Below, one piece after another: positions 13,921 through 22,284 of a stretch of 64,000 bases of DNA. The position numbers were made by a program, and so were the translations under genes. The notes beneath the pieces were generated by a model, which worked only from the letters and a program-made list of their open reading frames with translations, was not told the DNA's origin and did not search any database. The first letter of the stretch is position 1; every line of letters starts with the position of its first letter. The stretch comes from Bowmanella denitrificans (GTDB lineage Bacteria > Pseudomonadota > Gammaproteobacteria > Enterobacterales > Alteromonadaceae). Location: the NCBI RefSeq assembly GCF_039522935.1, contig NZ_BAAAEI010000031.1, forward strand, positions 124,001 through 188,000. The letters are read 5' to 3'.

Positions 13921-14098
13921 ATTGGCATATCCCTGTCTTGACCCTTCTATCGGGGTGATATCTCTTGTGTATCAATCTCCAAGAATAGTCGCAAGGGGAA
14001 TTTATTCCGCGACGAGCTCAACAAAAAATTACCTTTTATGATTGAAAGCGCACTAAATGCGCCAATATCTGAGCTATCGAATTGTCGGGAGAGCGTTT

Positions 14099-14545
14099 AT
14101 GTCAGCCTCTGTTCAACTGGTCTGCCCGTCCTGTGAAGCGATTAATCGCATACCGGCAGACCGGTTAAGCCATGCACCTGTGTGTGGAAAATGTCGTGCT
14201 GCCTTGATTGTGGCATCGCCAATCCAGGCTAATGATCACAGTTTGCAGCGTCATATCAGCCGTAGCGATTTACCTGTGCTGGTGGATTTCTGGGCACCCT
14301 GGTGTGGGCCTTGTGTGGGTTTCGCCCCAATATTCAGTGACCTTGCCAACCAAATGCAGCAGCAGGTCCGGTTTATCAAACTGGACACCCAGGAAAACCC
14401 CCAAAGTGGCGGGCAGTTTGGTATACGTTCTATTCCAACCCTGATACTTTTTCACCATGGTAAGGAAATCACGCGACTATCTGGTGCCTTACCTAAACAA
14501 CAGTTCCACCAGTGGCTGCAGCAACAACTGCAGTCGCTGACTTAA
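14099..14545 (+). CDS. trxC: Thioredoxin 2 (TrxC)
   Basis: A 148-residue zinc-binding thioredoxin. The N-terminus has two CxxC pairs (CPSC and CGKC) that bind zinc in E. coli TrxC, followed by a thioredoxin fold with the redox site WCGPC and the cis-proline region IRSIPTLILFH. It reduces disulfides in the cytoplasm and is linked to oxidative stress in relatives. An in-frame ATG at 14057 would add 14 residues, but the ATG at 14099 is preceded by GGGAGAG at proper distance and gives the family N-terminus. It is followed after 21 bp by a DUF1993 gene. Confidence 0.94.
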   Translation: MSASVQLVCPSCEAINRIPADRLSHAPVCGKCRAALIVASPIQANDHSLQRHISRSDLPVLVDFWAPWCGPCVGFAPIFSDLANQMQQQVRFIKLDTQENPQSGGQFGIRSIPTLILFHHGKEITRLSGALPKQQFHQWLQQQLQSLT

Positions 14546-14566
14546 ACCACACAATCTGGAGTCTTT

Positions 14567-15082
14567 ATGTCTCTGTCTATGTTCAATGCATCCATTCCTC
14601 TGCTTATGCAGGGGCTAAATAACTTATTGGTGATCCTTGGTAAAGCTGAGACGTTTGCCGAACAGAAGAAGGTTGCCTCTGACGTGATGGCCGCCAGTCG
14701 GCTGGCTATAGATATGGTGCCTTTAACCAGGCAGGTACAAATTGCCTGTGATACGGCCAAAGGCTGCGGCGCCAGGTTATCAGGTCAGGACAACCCCAGT
14801 TTTGCTGACGATGAAACCAACCTGCAGGAATTGCAGGCCAGAGTGCGCAAAACCCTGGCGTTTCTTGAACAACTTCATGCCGAGCAATTTGAAGGTAGTG
14901 ACGACAAGGCCATTGTGCTGAATTTCCCCAGCATCACCCTGAATTTCAACGGCCAGGATTATCTGACCCAATTTGTGCTACCCAACTTTTATTTTCATCT
15001 GACCACGGCGTACGGCATCCTGCGCCATATTGGTGTGGATTTGGGTAAACGTGATTACCTGGGTAAGGTTGGCGGGGTCTGA
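14567..15082 (+). CDS. DUF1993 domain-containing protein
   Basis: A 171-residue soluble, mostly helical protein matching the DUF1993 family, which resembles DinB-like four-helix bundles. Recognisable parts are the N-terminal SMFNASIPLLMQGLNNL segment and the C-terminal NFYFHLTTAYGILRHIGVDLGKRDYLG. No catalytic residues can be assigned. It lies 21 bp behind trxC on the same strand and could be co-transcribed. The function of the family is unknown. Confidence 0.88.
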   Translation: MSLSMFNASIPLLMQGLNNLLVILGKAETFAEQKKVASDVMAASRLAIDMVPLTRQVQIACDTAKGCGARLSGQDNPSFADDETNLQELQARVRKTLAFLEQLHAEQFEGSDDKAIVLNFPSITLNFNGQDYLTQFVLPNFYFHLTTAYGILRHIGVDLGKRDYLGKVGGV

Positions 15083-15090
15083 GCTTCAAC

Positions 15091-15116
15091 AAAAAAGGCG
15101 CCTGTTGCCAGGCGCC
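15091..15116 (-). terminator. Rho-independent terminator of pdsO
   Basis: An 8-bp GC-rich stem GGCGCCTG / CAGGCGCC with a 4-nt loop (15097-15116) is followed on the minus strand by six T residues. It lies 39 bp past the pdsO stop and fits termination of that gene. Confidence 0.88.
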
Positions 15117-15154
15117 AAAGGGTTGAGGAATCGGAGAATGAAGCTAACTAGTGA

Positions 15155-15874
15155 TTAATGAGTCGCAGCGGTTTGCATATCGTCTACGCTCAGGCGCAGA
15201 CTTACCCGGCGGTCAAAGGCATCGCCATCCAGGCTGGGAGTGCTGTCCAGTGGATTGGCTTCTCCCAGGGCCTGACTGCTGATTCGGGATGCCGGTACGC
15301 CTTGGCGGACCAGTAATTGCTTCACCGACTCTACCCGCTCAGCTGAGAGTTGTTTGTTGCGCTGTTCGTCACCTCGGCGGTCAGCAAAACCAGCCAGCTC
15401 AACTTTCATCGATTTATTGCGTTTCACCGCATCGGCGAGTTCAGTCAGCTGTTGGCTGTAGATGGATTCCAGCGTGCTGGAGCCCGTGCGGAATTGTACA
15501 TGCATGGTTAGATTGCTATCTTTACCGGCTTGCTCCTGTTCGCCAAGCGAGGCAAGTTGCATGCGACTTTTCTCCTCGCTGCTTTGCAGGCGGGTCAGAA
15601 GCTGCTGATTGGATGCCAGCAGTTGATTGATTTCTGCTTCATTTTGCGCCAGGGCCGTTTCCATTGACTTCATTTCCTTGTCAGCTGCCACCGAGTGGCC
15701 GACAAAGATACCTGAGACTCCACCTATGATGGCGCCCAGTGGACCACCAGCAATAGCGCCCACCAGCAGGCCGGAACCGAAACCGATGTTTTCCGCTTTC
15801 TTTATCTCCTGGTTGGCCAGGGCTGGGGTGGATAGAACCATCATCATGCTTGAAACCAATACTAACTTTTTCAT
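15155..15874 (-). CDS. pdsO: OmpA family protein of the proteobacterial dedicated sortase system (PdsO-like)
   Basis: A 239-residue exported protein. A signal peptide covers residues 1-20 (cleavage after PALA), followed by a glycine-rich hydrophobic stretch at 31-60 (GSGLLVGAIAGGPLGAIIGG), a coiled-coil-like region, and an OmpA-type peptidoglycan-binding domain from about 120 to 230 with GFADRRGDEQRNKQLSAERV. This layout beside the sortase-system regulator pair matches the PdsO family described with marine proteobacterial sortases. The start at 15874 is supported by an AAGGAG box and signal peptide; an upstream in-frame extension to 15994 is not credible. It is divergent from pdsR. It likely tethers to peptidoglycan in the periplasm; its role in sorting is not established. 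Confidence 0.88.
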   Translation of the reverse strand: MKKLVLVSSMMMVLSTPALANQEIKKAENIGFGSGLLVGAIAGGPLGAIIGGVSGIFVGHSVAADKEMKSMETALAQNEAEINQLLASNQQLLTRLQSSEEKSRMQLASLGEQEQAGKDSNLTMHVQFRTGSSTLESIYSQQLTELADAVKRNKSMKVELAGFADRRGDEQRNKQLSAERVESVKQLLVRQGVPASRISSQALGEANPLDSTPSLDGDAFDRRVSLRLSVDDMQTAATH

Positions 15875-16062
15875 CAATGCTCTCCTTACAAGGGAATATG
15901 TGTGTTGCGACAATTTGATTAAAACGCTGTTGGCTGGCACAAAAGAGGAGCAATAAAGGCAATACGCCGATGAATTGTGGCAAAAACATGGCATTTGCCC
16001 GGGGCGGCTAGTTTATGGTGTGGTTTAAGGTATAGTCCGCCTCATGCAAGAGGATTGTTGTT

Positions 16063-16761
16063 ATGAGTAGAAGAATTGCCATTGTTGAAGATGAAGCCGC
16101 CATTCGTGAGAATTATGCAGCGGTCCTCAGACGTCAGGGCTATCAGGTTGCGACCTATGCCAATCGCCGCGAGGCGATGAGTGGTTTTGAACAACGTCTG
16201 CCTGACTTAGCCATCATAGATATAGGGTTACAGGATGAAATCGACGGCGGCTTTCTGCTCTGTCAGTCACTGCGTGGCATGTCGCCAACTTTGCCGATCA
16301 TCTTCCTGACTGCCAGGGATTCGGATTTGGATACCGTGTCGGGATTACGCATGGGGGCGGACGACTATCTGACCAAAGATATCAGCATGCCACATATGAC
16401 AGCCCGCATTTCAGCACTGTTTCGACGTATGGAAGCGTTCAGTCAACCCGACGACAAGCAGCAGCAGGTTCAGTGTGGCAGTCTGAGTCTGGATCTGAAC
16501 CGTATGCAGGCGCGTTGGAAAGAGCTGGCGGTGGATTTAACCGTGACTGAATTTTGGATGGTGCATGCCCTGGCACGTTTTGCCGGCCATGTGAAAAGTC
16601 GCCAGCACCTGATGCAGGACGCCCGCGTGGTGGTGGACGACAGCACTATTACCTCCCATATCAAACGCATCCGCAAAAAGTTTGTACAACTGGACGATGC
16701 CTTTGACTGTATTGATACCGTTTATGGTATGGGTTACCGCTGGACGAGTGACAGGGACTGA
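16063..16761 (+). CDS. pdsR: Proteobacterial dedicated sortase system response regulator
   Basis: A 232-residue OmpR-type regulator. The receiver domain (1-120) has acidic residues in IVEDEAAIRE, the phospho-acceptor Asp53 in LAIIDIGL, a conserved Thr in FLTARDSD and Lys in DDYLTKDIS. A winged-helix DNA-binding domain fills 130-230 and ends in YGMGYRWTSDRD. The ATG has an AAGAGGA box 9 bp upstream. It is followed after 3 bp by the kinase pdsS, so the two form one operon, and is divergent from pdsO. Direct targets are unknown; the sortase/target pair at 39.6-42.2 kb is the obvious candidate. Confidence 0.9.
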   Translation: MSRRIAIVEDEAAIRENYAAVLRRQGYQVATYANRREAMSGFEQRLPDLAIIDIGLQDEIDGGFLLCQSLRGMSPTLPIIFLTARDSDLDTVSGLRMGADDYLTKDISMPHMTARISALFRRMEAFSQPDDKQQQVQCGSLSLDLNRMQARWKELAVDLTVTEFWMVHALARFAGHVKSRQHLMQDARVVVDDSTITSHIKRIRKKFVQLDDAFDCIDTVYGMGYRWTSDRD

Positions 16762-16764
16762 TGT

Positions 16765-18927
16765 TTGGCACTACGTAAGTTTCATCTTTTCGGCCTGCGC
16801 TTCAAGCTGCTACTGTTGTCAGGCTTTTTGTTCAGTATTCCCTGGCTTGGCTATGAATATGTGTGGGAAATGGAAAAGTATCTGCGTGCCGGCCAGGAAA
16901 GAACGTTGCTGGGTACTGTACGAGCGGTGGCAACGGCGCTGCATGAAAGGCCAAAGCTGTTTGATGCCCAGGCCAGTTACCTAAGTGTTGAGAAAGGCCG
17001 GGATCTCTATGCTTACCCAATTGTCGACCCTATCCGGTTGGATGGTGATTTGTCAGACTGGCGTCAGCAGCAGCATGCTTTGCACTATGGGCAGGATCAC
17101 CTGATTAGCCAGCGCGATGGCAACAATCCGGTCAGCCTGAGCTTTAATCATCTTATTGGTAAGTATCGTCAGCACCTGTATGCCTATTTTGAAGTGTCAG
17201 ACGATCATGTGGTGTATCGGCCCGCCAATAGTCTGAGCGTGGACAACAATGATTATTTACAAATCGCCTTTACCACGCCTGCGGGGGATTTTCGCCGTTA
17301 TCTGATCGCCACAGCCAAACCCGGCTGGCTGACCCCATATGAAATGAATGTTCAGGACAGTTTGAGCAACCAGCCATTGAGGCCGGAGAACCGCATTCAG
17401 GGCGCATGGCGGGAAACGCCTCAGGGTTACAATATTGAATTACGTATTCCCCTGGAACTGCTTGGCAGTAAACTCAGTTTTGCTGTTACCGATGTGGATA
17501 GTCCGGGTGGGCAGGCCCTGGCGACGATTGGCACCTCAAATGTATGGGAAGAAGACAAACTCGGTACAGTGCTGGTTCCTTCACCGGAAATAGAGCTGAT
17601 TTTAAAAGGCCTGGGGCATACCAACTCGCGGATTTGGGTAGTAGATCAACATCAGCGGGTACTGGCGAAATCCGGAGATATCAAGAATTCAGACGGTATC
17701 TGGAGTCGCCCCGCGACAACGACAAACGAAAACTGGTGGGAGCAAATTGCCAGACGCTGGCTGCATCCACTGTACTATAAATTTCTGACCCGGCCCCCCA
17801 GTGATTTTATTGATGAGTTATATGATGTTGCCAATTTACAGGGCAGCCATATTGAACAGGCGTTGCGCGGGCAGGCAGGCTCCAGTTGGCGGCTGACACC
17901 GGATAATAAAGCCGTGGTGTTGGCGGCGGCTTATCCAATTTATATTGATGATAAAGTCATGGGGGCGGTAATCGCCGAAGAAACCACCAACGGCATTCGC
18001 AGTTTGCGCAATCTGGCATTGGAAAAGCTCTTTACCTTGATGTTGGCGGTGATGCTGCTCGGTACTTTAGCGCTGTTTTTGTTGGCGTCGCGTATTTCCA
18101 GCCGGATCCGGCGGTTACGCGATCAGGCTGATGCCGCTATAGATGAACAGGGCCGAATCCGCAGTCAATTGAAGGCATCCAAGGTACAGGATGAAATTGG
18201 TGACTTGTCCCGCACCGTATCCGATATGGTGCAACGTTTGGGTCAGTATCACCATTATCTGGAAAGCATGTCATCCAGGCTTTCACATGAACTTCGGACC
18301 CCTGTAGCAGTGGTGCGCTCTTCCCTTGAAACCCTGCAGATGGAAGAAGAGAAACTGACAGATTCTGTTTATATGCAGCGTGCTCAGGAGGGTTTGAATC
18401 GCTTGTCTGCCATCCTAACCAATATGAGTGAAGCAACCCGGCTGGAACAAAGCCTGCAAAGCGCTGACAGACAGGAATATCTGCTTGATGAGGTGTTGGA
18501 GGGCTGCGTGCAGGGTTATCAGCTTGCTTACCCTGATACTGCATTGGTGCTTAAATTAGATGACCGTCAGCTTAAGGTTAACGGTGCCCCCGAGTTGTTT
18601 GCGCAATTGCTGGATAAACTGGTGGCCAACGCGGTGGAATTTGCCACCCAGGGGACGCCAGTGGAGGTGGTGCTAAAACGCCATGGTCGCAAAGCCGTGC
18701 TGGAAATCAGTAATCAGGGGCCGCTGCTACCAGCGCAAATGCAAGGTCGACTGTTTGATTCCATGGTCTCGGTACGACCGCCCAATCAGGCAGGTAAGCT
18801 GCCCCACCTTGGTCTGGGCCTGCACATTGCCAGGTTAATCAGTGATTTCCATAATGGTCAGATTAACTTGCACAATTTAGCAGATAACACGGGGGTGATT
18901 GTCAGGCTGACCTTGCCCCTGGTGTAA
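16765..18927 (+). CDS. pdsS: Proteobacterial dedicated sortase system histidine kinase
   Basis: A 720-residue membrane kinase. A first membrane helix (about 14-30) is followed by a long periplasmic region containing a CBM9/DOMON-like beta domain (about 85-270) with LDGDLSDW, YAYFEVSDDH, YLQIAF and NIELRIPLELL. A second helix lies at about 421-442, then a HAMP-like linker, HisKA with SRLSHELRTPVA (His near 508), and a HATPase with LLDKLVANAVEF and LGLGLHIARLI. Translation appears to start at TTG 16765, which overlaps no other good start and follows AGGGA by 7 bp; the ATG at 16761 is stopped at once. The domain suggests carbohydrate sensing, which is inference. Confidence 0.9.
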   Translation: MALRKFHLFGLRFKLLLLSGFLFSIPWLGYEYVWEMEKYLRAGQERTLLGTVRAVATALHERPKLFDAQASYLSVEKGRDLYAYPIVDPIRLDGDLSDWRQQQHALHYGQDHLISQRDGNNPVSLSFNHLIGKYRQHLYAYFEVSDDHVVYRPANSLSVDNNDYLQIAFTTPAGDFRRYLIATAKPGWLTPYEMNVQDSLSNQPLRPENRIQGAWRETPQGYNIELRIPLELLGSKLSFAVTDVDSPGGQALATIGTSNVWEEDKLGTVLVPSPEIELILKGLGHTNSRIWVVDQHQRVLAKSGDIKNSDGIWSRPATTTNENWWEQIARRWLHPLYYKFLTRPPSDFIDELYDVANLQGSHIEQALRGQAGSSWRLTPDNKAVVLAAAYPIYIDDKVMGAVIAEETTNGIRSLRNLALEKLFTLMLAVMLLGTLALFLLASRISSRIRRLRDQADAAIDEQGRIRSQLKASKVQDEIGDLSRTVSDMVQRLGQYHHYLESMSSRLSHELRTPVAVVRSSLETLQMEEEKLTDSVYMQRAQEGLNRLSAILTNMSEATRLEQSLQSADRQEYLLDEVLEGCVQGYQLAYPDTALVLKLDDRQLKVNGAPELFAQLLDKLVANAVEFATQGTPVEVVLKRHGRKAVLEISNQGPLLPAQMQGRLFDSMVSVRPPNQAGKLPHLGLGLHIARLISDFHNGQINLHNLADNTGVIVRLTLPLV

Positions 18928-19077
18928 TGCACCAAGGTGGTGCATAAACGGCAGTATACCCAGATCCCGGGATAAACGCGCTAGCGCCCGTCAAGCCTGA
19001 GCCACAGCGGCATAACAGGTTTTTGCCTGTCAAGTCACAAATGGCAAAAAAACTGACATTTTGTTTAATTTCTAGCC

Positions 19078-19106
19078 TTTTCATCATGGCAAAAAAACCG
19101 TAAACT
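19078..19106 (+). promoter_or_regulatory. Candidate promoter of dusB-fis
   Basis: TTTTCA, a 17-bp spacer and TAAACT are followed by a GC-rich discriminator (TAGCGCCC). A GC-rich discriminator is known for the growth-rate-controlled fis promoter of E. coli. The sequence ATGGCAAAAAAAC occurs twice here (19041 and 19086), giving repeated A-tracts. Start site near 19113 is inferred. Confidence 0.45.
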
Positions 19107-19151
19107 TAGCGCCCTTTTGAACGGGGTGGATGTTTTTTGCACAGTGGTGTT

Positions 19152-20156
19152 ATGCAGATTGGTCCTTACAAACTAGACAATAATCTGATCCTGGCACCGA
19201 TGGCGGGGGTAACAGACCGCCCATTTCGGCAATTATGCAAACGCATGGGCGCCGGACTGGTGGTGTCAGAAATGCTGCTGTCCAACCCTGACGTGTGGAA
19301 ATCCGACAAGTCCAAACATCGAATGGACCATGAAGGAGAAACTGGCATCAGATCGGTACAAATTGCCGGCGCTGATCCAGCGTTGATGGCGATGGCCGCT
19401 ATTCATAACGTCGAAAGTGGCGCCCAGATAATTGATATCAATATGGGCTGCCCGGCAAAAAAGGTAAACAAGAAAATGGCGGGCTCTGCCCTGTTGCAAT
19501 ATCCCGAACTGGTTCGCGATATTGTTCGTGCAGTGGTGAGCGCGGTGGATGTGCCGGTGACCCTGAAAATCCGTACAGGATGGGACAGGGACAATAAAAA
19601 CGGTGTGGACATCGCCAGAATAGCTGAAGGTGAAGGTATTCAATCCCTCGCTGTACATGGCCGCACAAGGGCTTGTATGTACAAAGGGGAAGCCGAATAC
19701 GACACCATTCGAGCCATCAAGCAGGCGGTGAACATTCCCGTTGTCGCTAACGGGGATATTACCAGCCCGCAGAAAGCCAGCCAGGTGCTGGCCATGACGG
19801 GGGCTGACGCTGTCATGATTGGACGTGGAGCCCAGGGACGCCCCTGGATATTCCGTGAAATCGCGCATTATCTGGAAACAGGTGAGGTTTTGCCTTCACC
19901 TGCATTAGCTGAAATCAGGCAGGTGATGCTCGAGCATGTCAGCAATGTACACCAGTTTTATGGTGAGTTTTCAGGCGCACGTATCGCCCGCAAACATGTG
20001 GGTTGGTATTTGGCGGAACATGACCAGGATCGTCAGTTTCGTAGTCGATTCAATGCCATTGAGGATGCCGCTGAGCAAATCAGGGCCTTGGATCAGTATT
20101 TTGAACAGTTGATGGAACCGAAGCCTGGCTTCGCTTCTGTCGCCGAGTATCATTAA
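19152..20156 (+). CDS. dusB: tRNA-dihydrouridine synthase B
   Basis: A 334-residue flavoenzyme that reduces uridine to dihydrouridine in tRNA D-loops. The N-terminus has LAPMAGVTDRPFR, the middle has NMGCPAKKVNKKMAGSALL with the catalytic cysteine, and GADAVMIGRGAQGRPW completes the FMN-binding barrel. The ATG at 19152 gives an N-terminus (MQIGPYKLDNN) equivalent to that of E. coli DusB; an in-frame TTG at 19137 is less likely. It is followed after 21 bp by fis, the same dusB-fis operon found across gammaproteobacteria. Confidence 0.96.
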   Translation: MQIGPYKLDNNLILAPMAGVTDRPFRQLCKRMGAGLVVSEMLLSNPDVWKSDKSKHRMDHEGETGIRSVQIAGADPALMAMAAIHNVESGAQIIDINMGCPAKKVNKKMAGSALLQYPELVRDIVRAVVSAVDVPVTLKIRTGWDRDNKNGVDIARIAEGEGIQSLAVHGRTRACMYKGEAEYDTIRAIKQAVNIPVVANGDITSPQKASQVLAMTGADAVMIGRGAQGRPWIFREIAHYLETGEVLPSPALAEIRQVMLEHVSNVHQFYGEFSGARIARKHVGWYLAEHDQDRQFRSRFNAIEDAAEQIRALDQYFEQLMEPKPGFASVAEYH

Positions 20157-20177
20157 CCTAAGAGCAAAGATAGTATT

Positions 20178-20471
20178 ATGTTCGATCAAAACGTAACTTC
20201 TCCTTTTACCACAACGGTAACGACTCCTTCTCAAACTCAGGCTCAGAAGCCACTGCGCGACTCCGTCAAGCAAGCCGTCAACAAATACTTGAAACAGCTG
20301 GACAACACTAATATCGAGAACCTGTATGAGCTGGTTCTGGCTGAAGTTGAAGCGCCGCTCCTGGAAGAAATCATGACCTTCACCCGCGGCAACCAAACCC
20401 GCGCCGCCATTATGATGGGAATCAACCGTGGCACACTGCGTAAGAAACTGAAGCAGTACGGTATGAACTAA
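20178..20471 (+). CDS. fis: DNA-binding protein Fis
   Basis: A 97-residue nucleoid protein. The N-terminal half forms the dimerisation arm and helices A-B; the C-terminal helix-turn-helix (GNQTRAAIMMGINRGTLRKK) is almost identical to the E. coli protein of 98 residues. It bends DNA and tunes rRNA, tRNA and recombination genes during fast growth. It is the second gene of the dusB operon and ends before a strong terminator. The very conserved HTH leaves no doubt about identity. Confidence 0.98.
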   Translation: MFDQNVTSPFTTTVTTPSQTQAQKPLRDSVKQAVNKYLKQLDNTNIENLYELVLAEVEAPLLEEIMTFTRGNQTRAAIMMGINRGTLRKKLKQYGMN

Positions 20472-20487
20472 GGCCAATTGGCCACCG

Positions 20488-20519
20488 ATGAAAAGAGCAC
20501 CTGATGGTGCTCTTTTCAT
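20488..20519 (+). terminator. Rho-independent terminator of dusB-fis
   Basis: A 14-bp perfect stem (ATGAAAAGAGCACC pairing with GGTGCTCTTTTCAT) with a TGAT loop. The T-rich right arm (CTCTTTTCATT) fits termination just after fis. Confidence 0.88.
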
Positions 20520-20531
20520 TATTCCGGTCGG

Positions 20532-20548
20532 CAATTGCAGTGCAATTG
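20532..20548. promoter_or_regulatory. Perfect 17-bp palindrome upstream of purH
   Basis: CAATTGCA-G-TGCAATTG is a perfect inverted repeat located 61 bp before the purH start. It may be an operator for purHD. It does not match the E. coli PurR box (ACGCAAACGTTTGCGT). Function inferred only from symmetry and position. Confidence 0.4.
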
Positions 20549-20609
20549 GTATTACACTGTGCCAGGCCAATCTCATGTTCTTCTATTTTCATGCCAAGAG
20601 GACTTCTTG

Positions 20610-22199
20610 ATGGAAAATGCAAAACCCATCCGCCGCGCCCTGCTGAGCGTATCAGACAAAACCGGTATCTTAGAATTTGCTCAGGCTCTGGCAGCCATGG
20701 ACATCGAACTGTTGTCCACCGGCGGCACAGCCAAATTACTGGCCGACAATGGTCTGAAGGTCACTGAAGTATCGGATTACACTGGTCATCCGGAAATCAT
20801 GGATGGCAGAGTGAAAACGCTACACCCTAAAGTGCATGGCGGTATTCTCGGACGCCGTGGTCAGGATGAAGCGGTGATGGAACAACATGATATCCAAGCC
20901 ATTGATATGGTGGTAGTGAATCTTTACCCGTTCGCTAAAACAGTGGAAAACGATGATTGCACATTGGAAGATGCCATTGAGAACATCGATATTGGTGGGC
21001 CGACCATGGTGCGGGCGGCGGCCAAAAACCACAATGATGTGGCTATTGTGGTGAATGCCCAGGACTATGCCAGGGTGCTGGAAGAAATGCAGAACAACAA
21101 CACCAGCCTGACCTATGCCACCCGCTTTGATCTGGCTATCGCTGCTTTTGAACACACCGCCCAGTACGATGGCATGATCGCCAACTATTTCGGTGCCATG
21201 GTGCCTTCTCACGGTGAACCTTCCAGTGAAGGTTCGCAGTTCCCCCGTACGCTGAATCTGCAATTTATTAAACAGCAGGATCTACGCTATGGCGAAAACA
21301 GTCATCAATCTGCTGCATTTTATGTGGAAGCCGACGTGCAGGAAGCGTCCGTGGCCACTGCCCGTCAATTGCAGGGTAAAGAGCTGTCTTACAACAACAT
21401 CGCCGATACCGATGCGGCACTGGAATGTGTGAAAGAATTCGATGAGCCAGCCTGCGTGATCGTTAAACACGCCAATCCTTGTGGTGTGGCGCTGGGCAGC
21501 GATATTCTTGAGGCTTACAATCGCGCCTACCAAACCGACCCCACATCTGCATTTGGCGGCATCATTGCATTTAACCGCGAATTGGATGGTAAAACCGCTC
21601 AGGCCATTATCGAACGTCAGTTTGTGGAAGTGATCATTGCTCCCAGTGTGTCTGCCGATGCCGTGGAAATCGTCAGTGCTAAACAAAATGTGCGCCTGCT
21701 GGAATGTGGTGACTGGCGCGGCCAGTTAACCGAAGAGTTTGACCTGAAACGGGTGAATGGCGGCCTGCTGGTGCAGGACCGAGACTTTGGTATGGTGGAA
21801 ATGGACGATCTGAAAGTGGTTTCTAAGCGCCAGCCCAGTGAGCAGGAACTGAAAGATCTGCTGTTTGCCTGGAAGGTGGCCAAGTACGTTAAGTCTAATG
21901 CCATTGTGTATACCAAAGACGGTATGACCATAGGGGTGGGCGCTGGCCAGATGAGCCGGGTTTACTCTGCCAAGATTGCCGGTATCAAAGCAGCAGATGA
22001 GAACCTTCAGGTAGCCGGTTCTGTGATGGCGTCGGATGCCTTCTTCCCATTCCGTGACGGTATAGATGCTGCGGCAGCAGCAGGAATCAAAGCTGTGATT
22101 CAGCCTGGTGGCTCGATGCGTGATGAAGAAGTGATTGCCGCAGCCGACGAGCATGGTATGACCATGGTCTTCACTGGTATGCGTCATTTCCGCCATTAA
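20610..22199 (+). CDS. purH: Bifunctional AICAR formyltransferase / IMP cyclohydrolase
   Basis: A 529-residue enzyme, the same length as E. coli PurH. The N-terminal MGS-like IMP cyclohydrolase domain (1-200) includes LLSTGGTAKLL and HPEIMDGRVKTLHP; the C-terminal AICAR transformylase has LRYGENSHQSAAFY, the catalytic region IVKHANPCGVA and the terminal FTGMRHFRH. It performs the last two steps of IMP synthesis. The ATG at 20610 follows AAGAGG by 8 bp and fits family length; a longer frame from 20535 is not supported. purD follows, forming the purHD operon. Confidence 0.97.
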   Translation: MENAKPIRRALLSVSDKTGILEFAQALAAMDIELLSTGGTAKLLADNGLKVTEVSDYTGHPEIMDGRVKTLHPKVHGGILGRRGQDEAVMEQHDIQAIDMVVVNLYPFAKTVENDDCTLEDAIENIDIGGPTMVRAAAKNHNDVAIVVNAQDYARVLEEMQNNNTSLTYATRFDLAIAAFEHTAQYDGMIANYFGAMVPSHGEPSSEGSQFPRTLNLQFIKQQDLRYGENSHQSAAFYVEADVQEASVATARQLQGKELSYNNIADTDAALECVKEFDEPACVIVKHANPCGVALGSDILEAYNRAYQTDPTSAFGGIIAFNRELDGKTAQAIIERQFVEVIIAPSVSADAVEIVSAKQNVRLLECGDWRGQLTEEFDLKRVNGGLLVQDRDFGMVEMDDLKVVSKRQPSEQELKDLLFAWKVAKYVKSNAIVYTKDGMTIGVGAGQMSRVYSAKIAGIKAADENLQVAGSVMASDAFFPFRDGIDAAAAAGIKAVIQPGGSMRDEEVIAAADEHGMTMVFTGMRHFRH

Positions 22200-22284
22200 T
22201 CTGTAAGTCGGCCTGCGGGTCGACTTTCTGTTTGCTGAAGCCGGGGTATACTCGGGCTTAAAACAAGGACAATGGGAGAACAGA

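Noticed and set aside
15875..15994. 40-residue N-terminal extension of PdsO
   Set aside because: It has no ribosome site and would bury the signal peptide; AAGGAG precedes ATG 15874.
18927..19030. Hairpins after pdsS (ATGCACCA/TGGTGCAT and ACAGG/CCTGT)
   Set aside because: Neither has a T-tract, so I did not call a terminator, although the first could stop or stabilise the pdsRS transcript.
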